64,000 nt of DNA from Nocardia goodfellowii. GTDB taxonomy: Bacteria > Actinomycetota > Actinomycetes > Mycobacteriales > Mycobacteriaceae. Shown here piece by piece: positions 33,873 through 46,424 of this stretch (position 1 is its first letter; each line of letters starts with the position of its first letter). The notes beneath the pieces were generated by a model. That model had not been told where the DNA came from, searched no databases, and saw only the letters and a program-made list of their open reading frames with translations. The translations under genes and the position numbers were made by a program. The DNA is taken from NCBI RefSeq assembly GCF_017875645.1, contig NZ_JAGGMR010000001.1, forward strand, positions 3,162,001 to 3,226,000, in the 5' to 3' direction.

Positions 33873-34373
33873 TCAGTCGAGGGGGTCGGCGGTGGTGCCG
33901 CCGCGGGGGAGGGCGGGGAGACCGAGTTTGCGGTGGTCCCAGGAGCGGGTGCGGCCGGGGACGATACGAACGGCTATGCGCTTGTGCAGCATTTGCTCGA
34001 CGAAGGGGCGCATGTCCTCGGAATAGGGGCCGGTGTAGCGCTCCCAGACGCTGACGCCGACGGCGAACAGCTGATCCGCGTCGTCGATGATCTCGGCGGT
34101 GCCTTCGAAGGACACTCCGCGCAGCTGGTCGTAGGTGTCGCCGGCTTCGATCATCACGGTGACGCGCGGGTCGCGGCGTAGATTCACGGCTTTTTGCGAT
34201 TTGGCCTTCGTCTCGAACCAGATTTCGCCGTCGATCAGGGCGTACCACATGGCGGTGAGGTGTGGCGTGCCGTGCGCGCTGAGGGTGGCCAGGGTGGCGA
34301 CCCGGCTGCGCTGCAGGAACTCGACGATCTCGGTCTCGGACATGGTGATCTGTGCCCGTTGGTTCACTCCCAT
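33873..34373 (-). CDS. PPOX-fold (F420/flavin-dependent) protein, Rv2991-like
   Basis: 166 residues. Pyridoxamine-5'-phosphate-oxidase-like split barrel: VATLATLSAHGTPHLTAMWYA (split here as VATLATLS, then HLTAMWYA, about 28-45), KSQKAVNLRRDPRVTVMIE (about 60-78) and YDQLRGVSFEG. The length and ATG 34373 agree with M. tuberculosis Rv2991 as I remember it, whose start and SWDHRKLGLP ending are alike. Members bind F420, FMN or heme; which one applies here is not visible. It lies 33 bases downstream of the IclR gene, on the same strand. Confidence 0.82.
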   Translation of the reverse strand: MGVNQRAQITMSETEIVEFLQRSRVATLATLSAHGTPHLTAMWYALIDGEIWFETKAKSQKAVNLRRDPRVTVMIEAGDTYDQLRGVSFEGTAEIIDDADQLFAVGVSVWERYTGPYSEDMRPFVEQMLHKRIAVRIVPGRTRSWDHRKLGLPALPRGGTTADPLD

Positions 34374-34406
34374 GGGTCAACTCTAGAGCCGGGAGCCTAG
34401 AACGTG

Positions 34407-35108
34407 TTACAGACGTTTGTGCAAAGCCTCGGCGGCGGCCACCAGATCGGCGGCCCAGCGGGCGCCGGGGCGGCGGCCCATGCGGTCGATGGGTCCGGAT
34501 ACCGAGACGGCCGCGACGATGGTGCCGGCGCTGTCGCGGACCGGGGCGGAGACGCTGGCCACGCCGGCGGCGCGTTCGGCGGCGCTCTGCGCCCAGCCCC
34601 GCTTGCGTACTTCGGACAAGGCGCGTTCGCCGAAGACGGAATCGGCCAGGATGGTGCGCTGCAGCTCCGGGTCGGCCCAGGCGAGCAACACCTTGGCGGC
34701 GGAACCGGCGGTCAGCGGTAGCCGGGCGCCGACGGGCACCGTGTCCCGCAGGCCGACCGGCGGCTCCATCGAGGCGATGCAGACCCGGGAGTGGCCGTCG
34801 CGCACATAGATCTGCACGCTCTCGCCGGTGATCTCGCGCAGGCGCGGCAGAATGGCCGCCGCTGCCTCCTGGAGCGGGTCGGAGGCGCCCGCGGCCAACT
34901 CGGCCAGGGCGGGGCCGGGACGCCAGAGTCCGTTGCTGTCACGGGCCAGCAAACGGTGTACCTCGAGCCCGACGGCCAGCCGGTGCGCGGTGGCGCGGGG
35001 CAGGCCGGTGCGGGTGCAGAGTTCGTTCAGACCGCACGGGTGTTCGGCGACGGCGTAGAGCACCGCCACTGCTTTGTCGAGAACGCCGATACCGCTATGC
35101 TGTCTCAT
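34407..35108 (-). CDS. IclR family regulator of leucine genes (NdgR/LtbR-like)
   Basis: 233 residues. The N-terminal winged HTH includes GLNELCTRTGLPRATAHRLA; the C-terminal IclR effector domain runs from about 85 (VQIYVRDGHSRVCIAS), with TAGSAAKVLLAW and a final VSVSGPIDRM. Orthologues next to leuCD control leucine and tryptophan or other amino-acid genes (LtbR, NdgR); the same role is inferred from divergent placement. The promoter is predicted to give a leaderless message. It may also control leuCD through the 156-bp intergenic region. Confidence 0.88.
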   Translation of the reverse strand: MRQHSGIGVLDKAVAVLYAVAEHPCGLNELCTRTGLPRATAHRLAVGLEVHRLLARDSNGLWRPGPALAELAAGASDPLQEAAAAILPRLREITGESVQIYVRDGHSRVCIASMEPPVGLRDTVPVGARLPLTAGSAAKVLLAWADPELQRTILADSVFGERALSEVRKRGWAQSAAERAAGVASVSAPVRDSAGTIVAAVSVSGPIDRMGRRPGARWAADLVAAAEALHKRL

Positions 35109-35114
35109 AGAACG

Positions 35115-35145
35115 ATATTAGCGTCTCGGATGTTGGGATGGTCAA
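35115..35145 (-). promoter_or_regulatory. Leaderless promoter of the IclR gene
   Basis: On the minus strand, TTGACC (35145-35140), a 19-base spacer and TAATAT (35120-35115), then only six bases to ATG 35108. Transcription should start at the ATG. No Shine-Dalgarno can fit. Confidence 0.6.
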
Positions 35146-35264
35146 CCCTGGGGGTGATCGCACGGCTCCGATGTCGCGGTTATCCAAACTTTTGGCGGCC
35201 GCCAGCTCGCGCACTCAGCCCAGATCGCGGGATGACCGGTCGCTCGTCGGAAAGGTGATCGAAC

Positions 35265-36689
<1,425 letters not shown>

Positions 36690-36801
36690 CAGCGTCGAAT
36701 TCGCGGCGTCCACAAGCCCTCCCTGGTAGCGCTCAGCTGCCGCCTCCGGGCCTGAGCTGACGCCGCGGGCGCGAAACCCTACTCAATCAGGAGATTCTCA
36801 A

Positions 36802-37410
36802 ATGGAAGCCTTCACCGTCCACAAGGGCACCGGGGTGCCGCTGCGCCGGTCGAATGTCGATACCGATCAGATCATCCCGGCCGTCTACCTGAAGCGCGTG
36901 ACTCGCACCGGATTCGAGGACGGGCTGTTCGCGGCATGGCGATCGGATCCGGACTTCATTCTCAACGCCGAGCCTTACAAACACGGCAGTGTGCTGGTCG
37001 CCGGTCCGGATTTCGGCACCGGTTCCTCGCGTGAGCACGCCGTGTGGGCGCTGTCGGACTACGGCTTTCGAGTCGTGATCTCGTCGCGCTTCGCGGACAT
37101 CTTCCGCGGCAATGCCGGTAAGGGCGGGCTACTGGCCGCGCAGATGTCACAGAATGATGTCGAAATGCTCTGGAAGTTGATCGAGGAACAGCCCGGCCTG
37201 GAATTGGTTGTAGACCTCCAATCCCGCACCGTAACGGCTGGAACGGTCGTGTTGCCGTTCGATATTGATGACTACACGCGGTGGCGTCTGCTCGAAGGGT
37301 TGGACGACATCGGGCTGACGCTACGGCGTAGCGACGTCATCACCGAGTTCGAAAAGGCAAGGCCGGCTTGGAAGCCCGTCACGCTCCCGGCACGTATTTC
37401 GCAGGCGTAA
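36802..37410 (+). CDS. leuD: 3-isopropylmalate dehydratase small subunit
   Basis: 202 residues, the swivel domain partner of LeuC. It shows [13 protein letters not shown] (about 14-26), [17 protein letters not shown] (about 71) and the hydrophobic core [17 protein letters not shown] (about 91), all diagnostic. It completes the active site that forms 3-isopropylmalate. AGGAG lies upstream of ATG 36802. Confidence 0.96.
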   Translation: MEAFTVHKGTGVPLRRSNVDTDQIIPAVYLKRVTRTGFEDGLFAAWRSDPDFILNAEPYKHGSVLVAGPDFGTGSSREHAVWALSDYGFRVVISSRFADIFRGNAGKGGLLAAQMSQNDVEMLWKLIEEQPGLELVVDLQSRTVTAGTVVLPFDIDDYTRWRLLEGLDDIGLTLRRSDVITEFEKARPAWKPVTLPARISQA

Positions 37411-37430
37411 TCACACCGGACCGATAGCTG

Positions 37431-37526
37431 GGTACCACGGGAGAGGGTAGCTAGACGTGTGCTAAACCACGATGAATTTTGGCGTGGCACATAGACTCTT
37501 GCCCAATGTGGGTTTACCGTGGTACC
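37431..37526. promoter_or_regulatory. Inverted repeat and candidate promoter upstream of hupB
   Basis: GGTACCACGG (37431-37440) and its exact complement CCGTGGTACC (37517-37526) lie 76 bases apart. The right arm overlaps a possible -10, TACCTA (37523-37528), which is 18 bases from TTGCCC (37499-37504). The leader to ATG 37568 would be about 33 bases. Confidence 0.4.
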
Positions 37527-37567
37527 TAGTCGGTCCGACGACGGGCCATTAGTCTGCGGAGGATTCA

Positions 37568-38206
37568 ATGAACAAGGCGGAACTGATCGACGTTCTGACC
37601 GAAAAGTTGGGTACGGACAGGCGCACGGCTACCGCGGCAGTCGAGCATGTTGTCGACACCATCGTTCGCGCGGTTCACAAAGGCCAGAGCGTCACCATCA
37701 CCGGCTTCGGTGTCTTCGAACAGCGCAAGCGTGCGGCCCGTGTGGCCCGGAACCCGCGCACCGGCGAAACCGTCAAGGTCAAGCCGACTTCGGTGCCCGC
37801 TTTCCGCCCCGGCGCCCAGTTCAAGGCCGTCATCGCGGGTAAGCAGAAGCTCGCCGCGAGCGGTCCTGCGGTCAAGCGCGGCGTGAACGCGCCGGTGGCG
37901 GCCAAGAAGGCGGCCAAGAAGACGGCGGCGAAGAAGACCACCGCCAAGAAGACCACCGGACCGGCCAAGAAGACCGCCGCCAAGAAGGCGCCCGCAAAGA
38001 CGGCCGCTCGCAAGGCGACTGCCACCAAGACGGCGGCGAAGAAGGCCCCGGCCAAGAAGACGGCCACCAAGGCCGCGGTCAAGAAGGCGACTCCGGCCAA
38101 GAAGGCCACCGCTGCCAAGAAGACGGTCGCCAAGAAGACCGCCGCGAAGAAGGCGCCCGCGAAGAAGACCACTGCCAAGAAGGTCACCGCTCGTCGCGCT
38201 CGCTGA
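37568..38206 (+). CDS. hupB: Nucleoid protein HU with Lys/Ala-rich tail
   Basis: 212 residues. Residues 1-90 are a complete HU/IHF domain ([33 protein letters not shown]). Residues 105-212 form a histone H1-like tail of AAKK, PAKK and TAKK repeats ending RRAR. This two-domain HupB is typical of Mycobacteriales; the tail binds and compacts DNA and is acetylated in mycobacteria. A GGAGG lies upstream of the ATG at 37568. Terminated by the hairpin at 38349. Confidence 0.97.
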   Translation: MNKAELIDVLTEKLGTDRRTATAAVEHVVDTIVRAVHKGQSVTITGFGVFEQRKRAARVARNPRTGETVKVKPTSVPAFRPGAQFKAVIAGKQKLAASGPAVKRGVNAPVAAKKAAKKTAAKKTTAKKTTGPAKKTAAKKAPAKTAARKATATKTAAKKAPAKKTATKAAVKKATPAKKATAAKKTVAKKTAAKKAPAKKTTAKKVTARRAR

Positions 38207-38348
38207 TCCCCGCCGGCGACTGCTTGCCGGTCGCTCGAAAGGGTCGGCGTCGTCTCGCAACACTGTTCGATATAAGCGGCACGGTTCCTACTGCGCCGCT
38301 GGGTAATTCACTGCCATGGCAGTTGAATCACCCGATACGTCGCCCGGA

Positions 38349-38379
38349 AGTGGCCCCGAGGTTCATCCTCGGGGCCACT
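38349..38379. terminator. Bidirectional terminator between hupB and mutT1
   Basis: A 12-bp perfect stem (AGTGGCCCCGAG and complement) with a 7-base loop between two convergent genes. Confidence 0.9.
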
Positions 38380-38404
38380 TTCGTTTTGTAAGTTTGACGC
38401 TGAA

Positions 38405-39379
38405 TCAGCTTGCCGCGTCCGACTTCACGACATCGGTGGACAGTGAACGGTCCAGATGGTCGGCGGCCACCAGCTTTCCGTCCACGAACGACAGCACCCA
38501 GGCGCTGCCCTTGCGGTTGCGCGCCGAGGGCAGCGTGACACCGTCGCGTTCGGCCCACCAGGCCAGCAGATCGGGAATTACCTTGCCCTGACTGCACACA
38601 ACGCGCACCGCGGAATCCGAAACAAGATCGACCATGCGCGCCCGGGCTTCGTCTTTCGCTGCGGCATAACCTGTTTCGGAAAGCAGGGGTTCCAGAGTTA
38701 TTGGTACGCCTAGTTTTTCGGCCAATGGCTGCACAGTCTGCACACATCGCACCGGATCCGCGGAAAAAACCTCGGATGCGCCGAACGCCAACAGATTCGG
38801 GACCAAGCCCTGCGCCTGGGCCTGACCGGCCCGCTCCAACGGACGTTCGGCGTCGGGACCGTCGAAGCGGTCCCGGCGCCCGGCCTTCGCGTGCCGCACC
38901 AGCAGCAGCGTGCTGGTGCGCGCGGGCAGCCGGGTGAACGAGCGCAGCACCTGCCGGTCCATCGGATAGGACAGCTGGTCCTGGACCTTGTCCAAGGTGT
39001 ACCAACCGAGTTGGTCCACTTCGGAATTGGCGGTGAAGGCGCCGCCCGCCACCTCGGCGGACCAGTAGTCCACCCGCTTCAGTTTGCGATGGCCGGGGAT
39101 CGGATAGGTGACGTGCCCGAGATAGCGCCCGAGGCGGCAGTCCAGCCCCGTCTCCTCGCCGACCTCGCGCACCGCCGCGATCACCGGGGTCTCACCGGGA
39201 TCGAGCTTGCCCTTGGGCAGCGACCAGTCCAGGTATTTGGGACGGTGCACCACGGCGATCTCCACCGCGCCGGAATCCCCGTACCGCCACAACACCGCAC
39301 CGGCGGCGTGAATGTTGGCCCGTACTCGGGGATCCCAGAACGGCTGGCCGTTCTCTTCGTAGCCGGTCTTGCCTTTCAC
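38405..39379 (-). CDS. mutT1: MutT1: NUDIX hydrolase fused to histidine phosphatase
   Basis: 324 residues. The NUDIX box occupies residues 57-78 (GKLDPGET... REVGEETG) and a histidine-phosphatase domain starts with LLVRHAKAG (Arg162, His163). This fusion is the mycobacterial MutT1 type, which removes 8-oxo-dGTP/8-oxo-GTP and can act on diadenosine polyphosphates. It overlaps the ppk1 stop by 4 bp and is translated after it, suggesting co-expression of nucleotide-pool cleaning and polyphosphate synthesis. Confidence 0.93.
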   Translation of the reverse strand: MKGKTGYEENGQPFWDPRVRANIHAAGAVLWRYGDSGAVEIAVVHRPKYLDWSLPKGKLDPGETPVIAAVREVGEETGLDCRLGRYLGHVTYPIPGHRKLKRVDYWSAEVAGGAFTANSEVDQLGWYTLDKVQDQLSYPMDRQVLRSFTRLPARTSTLLLVRHAKAGRRDRFDGPDAERPLERAGQAQAQGLVPNLLAFGASEVFSADPVRCVQTVQPLAEKLGVPITLEPLLSETGYAAAKDEARARMVDLVSDSAVRVVCSQGKVIPDLLAWWAERDGVTLPSARNRKGSAWVLSFVDGKLVAADHLDRSLSTDVVKSDAAS

Positions 39380-41550
39380 CGCTGATCAGGTCTCCGCAAT
39401 CGCATCAGGAACTCTTGGTGGTCGCGCACTTGGGCGCCGTTGGCTTCGGCGACTCCGTCCGGCCAGGCATGCCAACTGCCGTCGGAATGGAGTACCCAGC
39501 AGCGGGTGGCGGGATCCAGGGCCGAATCGAACACTCCCGCGAGTTGTTCGGACAGCCGCGGATCCTTCACCTGGGCCATGACTTCCACCCGCCGGTCCAG
39601 ATTGCGGTGCATCATGTCGGCGCTGCCGATCCAGTACTGGTCCTGCGCCTGGAAATGCATGATCCGGGAATGCTCCAGGTAGCGGCCGAGGATCGAGCGC
39701 ACCTCGATGTTGTCGCTCACGCCAGGCACGCCGGGGCGCAACCCGCAGATACCGCGCACCACGATCTGCACCGGGACACCGGCCTGCGAGGCCCGGTACA
39801 GCGCGTCGATCACCTGTTCGTCGACGATCGCGTTGGCCTTCATGCGGATCCGCGCCGGCACGCCCTCGCGCGCCAATTCGGTCTCACGTTCGATTCGTTC
39901 GATGATGCCCTGGCGGACGCCCTGCGGTGCGACGAGCAGATTCCGATAGTTCGCCTTGCGTGAGTAACCGGTCAGCGAATTGAACAGGTCGGTCAGATCG
40001 GCGCCGATTTCCGGTGCGGCGGTAAGCAATCCGACGTCCTCGTAGAGCCGCGCGGTCTTCGGGTTGTAGTTGCCGGTGCCGATGTGGCAGTAGCGGCGGA
40101 TGGTCGCGCCCTCGCGCCGGACCACCAGGCAGGTCTTGCAGTGCGTCTTGAGACCGATCAGGCCGTAGACCACGTGCACGCCCGCCTGCTCCAGGGCGCG
40201 GGCCCATTTGATGTTGGCCTGCTCGTCGAAGCGGGCCTTGATCTCGACCAGCGCCACCACCTGCTTGCCGGCCTCGGCGGCGTCGATGAGCGCGTTGACG
40301 ATGGGGGAGTCACCGGAGGTGCGGTACAGCGTCTGCTTGATGGCCAGCACCTGCGGATCGGCCGCGGCCTGCTCGATGAAGCGCTGCACGCTGGTGGAGA
40401 AGGAATCGTAGGGGTGATGCACCAGCACATCGCCTTCACGCAGCGCCGCGAACACATTGCGCGGGGTCTCGCGTTCGCCGAATGCGGGCGGGGTGGCCGG
40501 AACGTACGGGAAATCCTTGAGATTGGGCCGATCGACGCCGTACACCTGCCAGAGGCAGGACAGGTCGAGCAGGCCGGGCACCTGGATGACATCGCCGGGG
40601 TCGACGTCGAGTTCTCTGAGCAGCAGATCGAGCATGTGCTCGGTCATGTCGTCGGAAACCTCTAGTCGGACAGGCGATCCGAAGCGTCTGCGGGCCAGTT
40701 CGCGCTCCAGCGCCTGCAGCAGATCCTCGTCCCGGTCTTCGTCGACCTCGAAGTCGGCGTTGCGGGTGATCCGGAACGAATGGTGTTCCACCACTTCCAT
40801 TCCGGGGAACAGCAGCGTGAGGTGTGCGGCGATGAGCGCTTCCATCGGCAGGAAAGCCGCGATGGGCGAGCCGGATTCGGTGCGGCGCACACGGACGAAG
40901 CGGTCCACGTTGTCGGGGACCTTGACCCGGGCGAAGTGCTCGCCGCCGGTCGCCGAATCCTTCACCGTCACGGCGAGATTGAGGCTCAGGCCGCTGATGT
41001 AGGGGAACGGGTGCGCCGGATCGACCGCCAGCGGGGTGAGCACGGGGAAGACCTGATCCTGGAAGTACCCGGACAGCCGGCGGCGCTCGTCATCGTCGAG
41101 ATCGGACCAGTCGATGATCGCGATGCCCTCGTCGGTCAGCGCCGGCCGCACCGAATTCATGAAGACCCGGGCGTGCCGGTCGGCGATCTCCTGGGCGCGG
41201 CTCGCGATCAGCTCCAGCTGTTCGCTGGGTGAGCGGCCGTCGGCCGAACGCACCGTCAGGCCGGTCTCGGCGCGGCGTTTGAGGCCCGCGACGCGGACCA
41301 TGTAGAACTCGTCCAGGTTGGAGGCGAAGATCGCGAGGAACTTCGCGCGCTCCAACAGCGGCAGCGAGGCGTCCTCGGCGAGGGCGAGCACCCTGGCGTT
41401 GAAGTCCAGCCAGCTCATTTCGCGATTGAGGTAGCGATCACGGGGCAACCGCTGCGCCTCGGGGTCGGCCGACAGTCGTGTCGCGGCGGGCGGTGGCGTC
41501 GGCAGCAACTGCTGCTTGACGATTTCCGTATCACTCACACCTACGATCAT
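39376..41550 (-). CDS. ppk1: Polyphosphate kinase
   Basis: 724 residues. The four-domain PPK1 is intact: [16 protein letters not shown] (N-terminal, about 41), [11 protein letters not shown] (about 398), [14 protein letters not shown] with a conserved His (about 466) and [12 protein letters not shown] (about 485), the segment containing the phosphorylated or catalytic His region. It makes polyphosphate from ATP reversibly. The start is ATG 41550; GTG 41538 (VSDTEIVKQ) is a possible alternative. It precedes mutT1 in one operon. Confidence 0.95.
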   Translation of the reverse strand: MIVGVSDTEIVKQQLLPTPPPAATRLSADPEAQRLPRDRYLNREMSWLDFNARVLALAEDASLPLLERAKFLAIFASNLDEFYMVRVAGLKRRAETGLTVRSADGRSPSEQLELIASRAQEIADRHARVFMNSVRPALTDEGIAIIDWSDLDDDERRRLSGYFQDQVFPVLTPLAVDPAHPFPYISGLSLNLAVTVKDSATGGEHFARVKVPDNVDRFVRVRRTESGSPIAAFLPMEALIAAHLTLLFPGMEVVEHHSFRITRNADFEVDEDRDEDLLQALERELARRRFGSPVRLEVSDDMTEHMLDLLLRELDVDPGDVIQVPGLLDLSCLWQVYGVDRPNLKDFPYVPATPPAFGERETPRNVFAALREGDVLVHHPYDSFSTSVQRFIEQAAADPQVLAIKQTLYRTSGDSPIVNALIDAAEAGKQVVALVEIKARFDEQANIKWARALEQAGVHVVYGLIGLKTHCKTCLVVRREGATIRRYCHIGTGNYNPKTARLYEDVGLLTAAPEIGADLTDLFNSLTGYSRKANYRNLLVAPQGVRQGIIERIERETELAREGVPARIRMKANAIVDEQVIDALYRASQAGVPVQIVVRGICGLRPGVPGVSDNIEVRSILGRYLEHSRIMHFQAQDQYWIGSADMMHRNLDRRVEVMAQVKDPRLSEQLAGVFDSALDPATRCWVLHSDGSWHAWPDGVAEANGAQVRDHQEFLMRLRRPDQR

Positions 41551-41621
41551 CCCTTACCCAGGGCGCTGCGCGCAGGTCGACACCCGCCAATGCAGCGAGT
41601 CTCACGTCCGTTGGCGATCAG

Positions 41622-42296
41622 CTAGCACACGCGGCGAACAGCCTCGTGAACCTCGGGCGACCAGCTGATTTCGCGCAGGAGAGCGCGAGTGGCGGCACCG
41701 GCGCCGAGCGCGACGGCGGCGTCGAGATCGGCCGCGGTATCGACATCCAGACGTAGCCCTGGCCAGTCACCGTCCAAATCGACGGCGCCGGCGGCGCGGT
41801 GGGCTTGCGCCGAGCCGGGACCGAATCGCGGCTCCAAGGCGAGGGTGCCGTCACCGACGAACAGCGCCGCGGTACCGGTGCCCGCGTGGTCGACGACGAC
41901 CGATCGCTTACCCGCAGGCGCGACGGTCAGCATGTCGGCGAGTTCGTCCGGGCACAGAGCGGGGAGATCGGCTTGCAGGGCAAGCAGTTCGACCGGTCCG
42001 TGCCGGTGCCGCAGGGCGCGGGCGGCGTCGGCGAGCGCGCCGTTCAGATCGGCCGATCGGGGCTCGGGATGCACCACCGCCCCGAGTGCGCGCGCCAGAC
42101 CCGAGACCGCCGGATCGGGCGTGACCACCGTGACCGAGCCGATCCGCGGCACCGCCAGCGCGGCGGTCACGGTGTCGGCCAGCATGGCCAGCACCAGCCG
42201 CGCCCGATGTTCGGGGCGCAGGCGGTCGGCCAGGCGGCTCTTGGCCAGATCGAGGTTCTTCACGGCGATCACGGCGTGCACGGAGTGCGGACGCAT
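41622..42296 (-). CDS. cofC: Phosphoenolpyruvate/2-phospholactate guanylyltransferase
   Basis: 224 residues from ATG 42296 (the upstream extension is not family-like). Nucleotidyltransferase fold: AVKNLDLAKSRLADRL (about 12, the signature Lys/Ser/Arg loop), VVTPDPAV, LQADLPALCPDELADML (Asp of the metal site, about 112) and GTGTAALF (about 141). CofC/FbiD makes the activated precursor of coenzyme F420; in mycobacteria the substrate is phosphoenolpyruvate. Divergent from gpsA. The window also encodes a PPOX-fold protein that may use F420. Confidence 0.9.
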   Translation of the reverse strand: MRPHSVHAVIAVKNLDLAKSRLADRLRPEHRARLVLAMLADTVTAALAVPRIGSVTVVTPDPAVSGLARALGAVVHPEPRSADLNGALADAARALRHRHGPVELLALQADLPALCPDELADMLTVAPAGKRSVVVDHAGTGTAALFVGDGTLALEPRFGPGSAQAHRAAGAVDLDGDWPGLRLDVDTAADLDAAVALGAGAATRALLREISWSPEVHEAVRRVC

Positions 42297-42415
42297 GAGG
42301 CCAATCCTTCCATGCGCCCGCGATGTGAGCGCAGCGGCCGAAGGCGGTCGCGCGGCGTGAGCGGGTCGGCCGGAGCGGACACCGCCCTCGGCGACCGCCG
42401 TGGCATATTGGGCAG

Positions 42416-43429
42416 ATGACAAGGGCGGCAGTAATGGGTGCGGGGTCGTGGGGGACCGCGTTCGCGAAGGTGTTGGCAGACGCGGGCACGGAGGTGACCA
42501 TCTGGGCACGCCGGCCGGAGGTGGCGCACGCACTGGCCACCGAGCATCGCAATCCGTCCTATCTCACCGATGTGCAGCTGCCCGCGGTCTCGGCGACCTC
42601 CGATCACGAGGAGGCGCTGGCGGGTGCGCAGATCGTGGTACTCGCGGTTCCATCTCAGACTTTGCGGGCAAATCTCGAGAAGTGGAACGGTGCGCTGGAG
42701 CGGGCGGTGCGCGAGCAGGACGCCACGCTGCTGAGCCTGGCCAAAGGCATCGAAACCGGTTCGCTGCTCCGGATGAGCCAGGTGATCGAGCAGGTCACCG
42801 GTAACGACCCGAGCCGGATCGCGGTGCTCTCGGGTCCGAACCTGGCCGGTGAGATCGCGGCCGGACAGCCCGCGGCCGCGGTGGTCGCCTGTTCCGACGC
42901 GGCCCGCGCGGCCGCCGTGCAACATGCCTGTGCCACCGGATATTTCCGGCCCTATACCAACACCGACGTGATCGGCGCGGAAATCGGCGGCGCCTGCAAG
43001 AACGTCATCGCGATAGCGACCGGCATCGCCTCCGGCATGGGCCTGGGTTACAACACCAGAGCCAGCCTGATCACCCGCGGCCTCGCCGAGGTCATGCGGC
43101 TCGGCGTGGCGGTCGGCGCCGACCCGGTGACGCTGGCCGGACTGGCCGGGGTGGGCGACCTGGTCGCCACCTGCACCTCGGCGGACTCGCGCAACTACTC
43201 CTTCGGGTACGTACTCGGCCAGGGCAAGACGATGGACGCCGCGCAGGAAGCCACTCATGGCCAGGTCGCCGAGGGTGTGAAGTCCTGCACATCGGTGCGC
43301 GCGCTGGCCGAGGTGCACCAGGTCGAGATGCCGCTGACGAATGCCGTGCACCAGGTCTGCCACGCGGGTGTGTCGGTGGCCGAGGCGGTCGGGATCCTGC
43401 TCGGCAGGCAGATCAAACCGGAGCGCTGA
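42416..43429 (+). CDS. gpsA: Glycerol-3-phosphate dehydrogenase [NAD(P)+]
   Basis: 337 residues. The N-terminal nucleotide fold is [17 protein letters not shown] (about 6), followed by LAVPSQTLR (about 77), [29 protein letters not shown] (about 138) and [13 protein letters not shown] (about 190, with the catalytic Lys). It supplies glycerol-3-phosphate for phospholipids. CATATT ends six bases before the ATG, suggesting a leaderless message. It is 51 bases upstream of ddl. Confidence 0.95.
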   Translation: MTRAAVMGAGSWGTAFAKVLADAGTEVTIWARRPEVAHALATEHRNPSYLTDVQLPAVSATSDHEEALAGAQIVVLAVPSQTLRANLEKWNGALERAVREQDATLLSLAKGIETGSLLRMSQVIEQVTGNDPSRIAVLSGPNLAGEIAAGQPAAAVVACSDAARAAAVQHACATGYFRPYTNTDVIGAEIGGACKNVIAIATGIASGMGLGYNTRASLITRGLAEVMRLGVAVGADPVTLAGLAGVGDLVATCTSADSRNYSFGYVLGQGKTMDAAQEATHGQVAEGVKSCTSVRALAEVHQVEMPLTNAVHQVCHAGVSVAEAVGILLGRQIKPER

Positions 43430-43480
43430 TCGTCTGGGTCAGGAGGGTAACGGCGGTCCTGACCGGGTACGGTTCCAGCC

Positions 43481-44596
43481 ATGACGAACCGGATCAGGGT
43501 TGCTGTGGTGTTCGGCGGACGGAGCAACGAGCACGAAGTGTCCTGCCGCTCGGCCGGCAGTGTGCTGCGCAATTTGGATCCGGAGAAGTACGAGGCGGTA
43601 CCGATCGGCATCACCCGCGAAGGCAGTTGGGTGCTGGGCGGTTCCGAGGTCGCCGCGATGGGTCTGCCGGACGCGAGCGGTAAGGCCGCGCTGCCGTCGG
43701 TGGACGCCACGGGCGCCGCGCTCACGCTGACCACCGACCCCCAGCGGGCGGGTCAGCTGGTCGCGCTGGACGACGCGCCGATCGCCGAACTCGGTTCGGT
43801 CGACGTCGTTTTCCCGATTCTGCACGGCCCGTTCGGTGAGGACGGGACGTTGCAGGGCATGCTCGAATTGGCGGGCGTACCGTACGTGGGGCCGGGCGTG
43901 CTGGCCAGCGCGGCGGGCATGGACAAGGAATTCACCAAGAAGCTGTTCGCCGCCGAGGGCCTGCCCATCGGTGTGCAGGTGGTGCTGCGGCCCGGGACCA
44001 AGACGCTGACCGACACCGAACGCGAACACCTCGGGCTGCCGGTTTTCGTCAAGCCCGCGCGGGCGGGATCCTCCATCGGGATCACCAAAGTGACGGACTG
44101 GGACGATCTGGAGGCCGCGATCGCCCTTGCGCGCGAGCATGATCCGAAGGTGATCGTCGAAGCCGGCATCGTCGGGCGCGAGGTCGAGTGCGCGGTGCTG
44201 GAATTCCCGGACGGCCGCGTCGAGGCCAGCGTGGTCGCCGAAATCCTGATGCCCGAAGCCGACGTCACCACCGCCCCGCAGTTCTACGACTTCGACACCA
44301 AATACATCGATGACGTCTGTGAATTCGACGTGCCGGCCAAGCTGGACGACGACGTGTCCGATCGAATCCGGGAACTCGCCGTGCAGGCGTTCCGCGCGCT
44401 GGACTGCCAGGGGCTGGCGCGGGTCGACTTCTTCGTCACCGCAGACGGCCCGGTGCTCAACGAGATCAACACAATGCCCGGCTTCACCTCGATCTCGCTG
44501 TACCCGCGCATGTGGGAGGCGACCGGAATCGACTACACCACGCTGATCTCCACCCTGATCGATACCGCGATCGCGCGCGGCACCGGACTGCGCTAG
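43481..44596 (+). CDS. ddl: D-alanine--D-alanine ligase
   Basis: 371 residues, ATP-grasp. It shows [20 protein letters not shown] (about 6), [16 protein letters not shown] (about 109), the ATP-binding [13 protein letters not shown] (about 189) and [19 protein letters not shown] (about 327), matching Ddl throughout. It makes the D-Ala-D-Ala dipeptide for peptidoglycan. TACGGT lies seven bases upstream of ATG 43481. Its 3' end overlaps the convergent DUF3515 gene by 4 bp. Confidence 0.95.
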   Translation: MTNRIRVAVVFGGRSNEHEVSCRSAGSVLRNLDPEKYEAVPIGITREGSWVLGGSEVAAMGLPDASGKAALPSVDATGAALTLTTDPQRAGQLVALDDAPIAELGSVDVVFPILHGPFGEDGTLQGMLELAGVPYVGPGVLASAAGMDKEFTKKLFAAEGLPIGVQVVLRPGTKTLTDTEREHLGLPVFVKPARAGSSIGITKVTDWDDLEAAIALAREHDPKVIVEAGIVGREVECAVLEFPDGRVEASVVAEILMPEADVTTAPQFYDFDTKYIDDVCEFDVPAKLDDDVSDRIRELAVQAFRALDCQGLARVDFFVTADGPVLNEINTMPGFTSISLYPRMWEATGIDYTTLISTLIDTAIARGTGLR

Positions 44597-45216
44597 TTCG
44601 GCAGCGGGCCCGGATCGATCGGCTGCTCGGGCAGCGTCGCCTTGATCGCGTCGGAGACCTCCTGCAGCGGCGTGGGCCCGGAGCCGTCCGGAACCGTCAG
44701 CGCCACATAGGTTTCGCGGTCGACGGCGAACCAGGTGCTGGTCGCGGCGACTTGATCGCGGGCTTCGAACCATTGCACCCCGTTGACGATCTGCAGTCCG
44801 GAGGCGCGGTTGAAGTCCAGCGGGCGGTCCAGGCCGCAGCGCAGCACGATCGGGCTGCCACCGTCGGGTAGCTGCCAGGCCCGGGTGCCCGGCGGCTGCG
44901 GGTCGACCAGTTGAGCGTGGGTGTAGTCGCCGAGGTTCGACGGGAGCGCGGGCAGCAGCGCAGTGCACGCGGGGCCCTCGGCGGCGGGCGCGGGGACGGG
45001 GCCGAGCACCAGCGGCTCGCGGTCGACCGGGCCGCGGCTGGCCATGACCGCCGCCACGAGCACACCCACGACGAGCACGACCGGCAGCGCCACGGCGGTG
45101 GCGACCAGCGCGGGCGGATACGGGGCGGCCCGGCGGTCCTCGGTGTCCACCGGCTCGGCCGGATCCGGAGCCGACTCCGTGTCGTCGACGGTCTTGTCGC
45201 GCTCCTGCGCCGCCAT
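44593..45216 (-). CDS. DUF3515 membrane-anchored protein
   Basis: 207 residues from ATG 45216, preceded by AAGGAAGGA. An acidic cytoplasmic N-terminus, one transmembrane helix at about 37-60 ([20 protein letters not shown]), then an extracytoplasmic domain with two Cys ([11 protein letters not shown] and VLRCGLDRP). This is the DUF3515 layout, found beside ddl or thiL in many actinobacteria (Rv2980 in M. tuberculosis). The function is unknown; the position next to ddl hints at envelope biology. Divergent from thiL. Confidence 0.82.
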   Translation of the reverse strand: MAAQERDKTVDDTESAPDPAEPVDTEDRRAAPYPPALVATAVALPVVLVVGVLVAAVMASRGPVDREPLVLGPVPAPAAEGPACTALLPALPSNLGDYTHAQLVDPQPPGTRAWQLPDGGSPIVLRCGLDRPLDFNRASGLQIVNGVQWFEARDQVAATSTWFAVDRETYVALTVPDGSGPTPLQEVSDAIKATLPEQPIDPGPLPN

Positions 45217-45261
45217 GTGTGCCGGTCCTTCCTTGCTCGGTAGTCTCGATTGCCCTGGACA

Positions 45262-46356
45262 ATGTACCGTCGTCCGGATTTCAGCCAGTACGACGCCAGA
45301 AGGGGCGGGGTCATCAGCGACAGCAGTGCAGGACCGCAAGCCGTGGAACCGACCGAACCGCTGGGGCGGGTGCGCCCGCAGACGGTGCGGGAGCTCGGGG
45401 AGTTCGCGCTCATCGACCGCATCAACGCGGGCCGCGTGCAGGCGCCGGCGGTGCTGCTCGGTCCGGGCGACGACGCCGCGCTAATATCCGCCCCGGACGG
45501 CCGGTTCGTGGTCAGCACCGACATGCTGGTCGAGGGACGGCACTTTCGGCTGGACTGGTCGAGTCCGCACGACATCGGCCGCAAGGCGATCGCGCAGAAC
45601 GCCGCCGACGTGGTCGCGATGGGTGCGGCGCCGACCGCGTTCGTGGTGGCGCTGGGTTGTGCCGCGGACACGCCGGTCGAGGTGGTCGACGGGCTGACCG
45701 AGGGAATGTGGTCCGAGGCCGGTCGCGCCGGCGGCTCCATCGCGGGCGGCGACCTGGTGCGCAGCCCCCGGATGGTGATCTCGGTGACCGCCTTCGGTGA
45801 CCTGCGCGGCAACGCCCCGATCACCAGATCCGGTGCGCGCGTGGGCGATGTGATCGCGGTGGCGGGCCGGCTGGGCTGGTCCGGTGCGGGTCTCGCGGTG
45901 CTGGCCTCCGGGGCCGAGATCGCTCCGGCCGCGGATCTCGTTGCCGCGCATCGGGCTCCGCGCCCGCCCTACGGCGTCGTGCTGGACGAGCCGACCCGGC
46001 CGAACGCGCTGACCGACGTCTCCGACGGTCTGCTGGCCGATCTCGGGCATATCGCCGATGCCTCCGGTGTGGCCATCGATCTGGATTCGGCGGCGCTGTG
46101 GGATCCGGCCCTGGAGGCGCTGGCCGAACGCCTCGCGGTCGAGGTCGCGCTGGATGTCGATGCGGCACAATGGGTTTTGGCCGGCGGCGAGGACCACGCG
46201 TTCGTCGCGGCCTGGTCCTCGGGGTCCGAGCTGCCGCTGGGCTGGCGCCGGATCGGGCGGGTGCTGGCTGGTCAGGGCGTCACCGTGGACGGTCTGCGGC
46301 AGCCGGGCAACGGCGGCTGGGAATCGTTCCGCGGGGCGGAGCCCGATCGCCGGTAA
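45262..46356 (+). CDS. thiL: Thiamine-monophosphate kinase
   Basis: Conserved from [14 protein letters not shown] onward: [10 protein letters not shown] (metal-binding Asp pair), [43 protein letters not shown] and [11 protein letters not shown] are all typical of ThiL. It phosphorylates TMP to thiamine diphosphate, the cofactor needed by IolD in this window. The start is uncertain: ATG 45262 is given (364 residues), but GTG 45343 is closer to the conserved part and TTG 45250 is also open. It is followed by ung after 68 bases. Confidence 0.9.
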   Translation: MYRRPDFSQYDARRGGVISDSSAGPQAVEPTEPLGRVRPQTVRELGEFALIDRINAGRVQAPAVLLGPGDDAALISAPDGRFVVSTDMLVEGRHFRLDWSSPHDIGRKAIAQNAADVVAMGAAPTAFVVALGCAADTPVEVVDGLTEGMWSEAGRAGGSIAGGDLVRSPRMVISVTAFGDLRGNAPITRSGARVGDVIAVAGRLGWSGAGLAVLASGAEIAPAADLVAAHRAPRPPYGVVLDEPTRPNALTDVSDGLLADLGHIADASGVAIDLDSAALWDPALEALAERLAVEVALDVDAAQWVLAGGEDHAFVAAWSSGSELPLGWRRIGRVLAGQGVTVDGLRQPGNGGWESFRGAEPDRR

Positions 46357-46424
46357 ACCCGGCGCCGAATCGGGCCCGACCTCGGTTGGACTTCGGCCTG
46401 CCGCGCCGATTAGGTTGTGCGGTC

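Noticed and set aside
37880..38200. A tandem DNA repeat in its own right
   Set aside because: It is the Lys/Ala repeat coding region of hupB.
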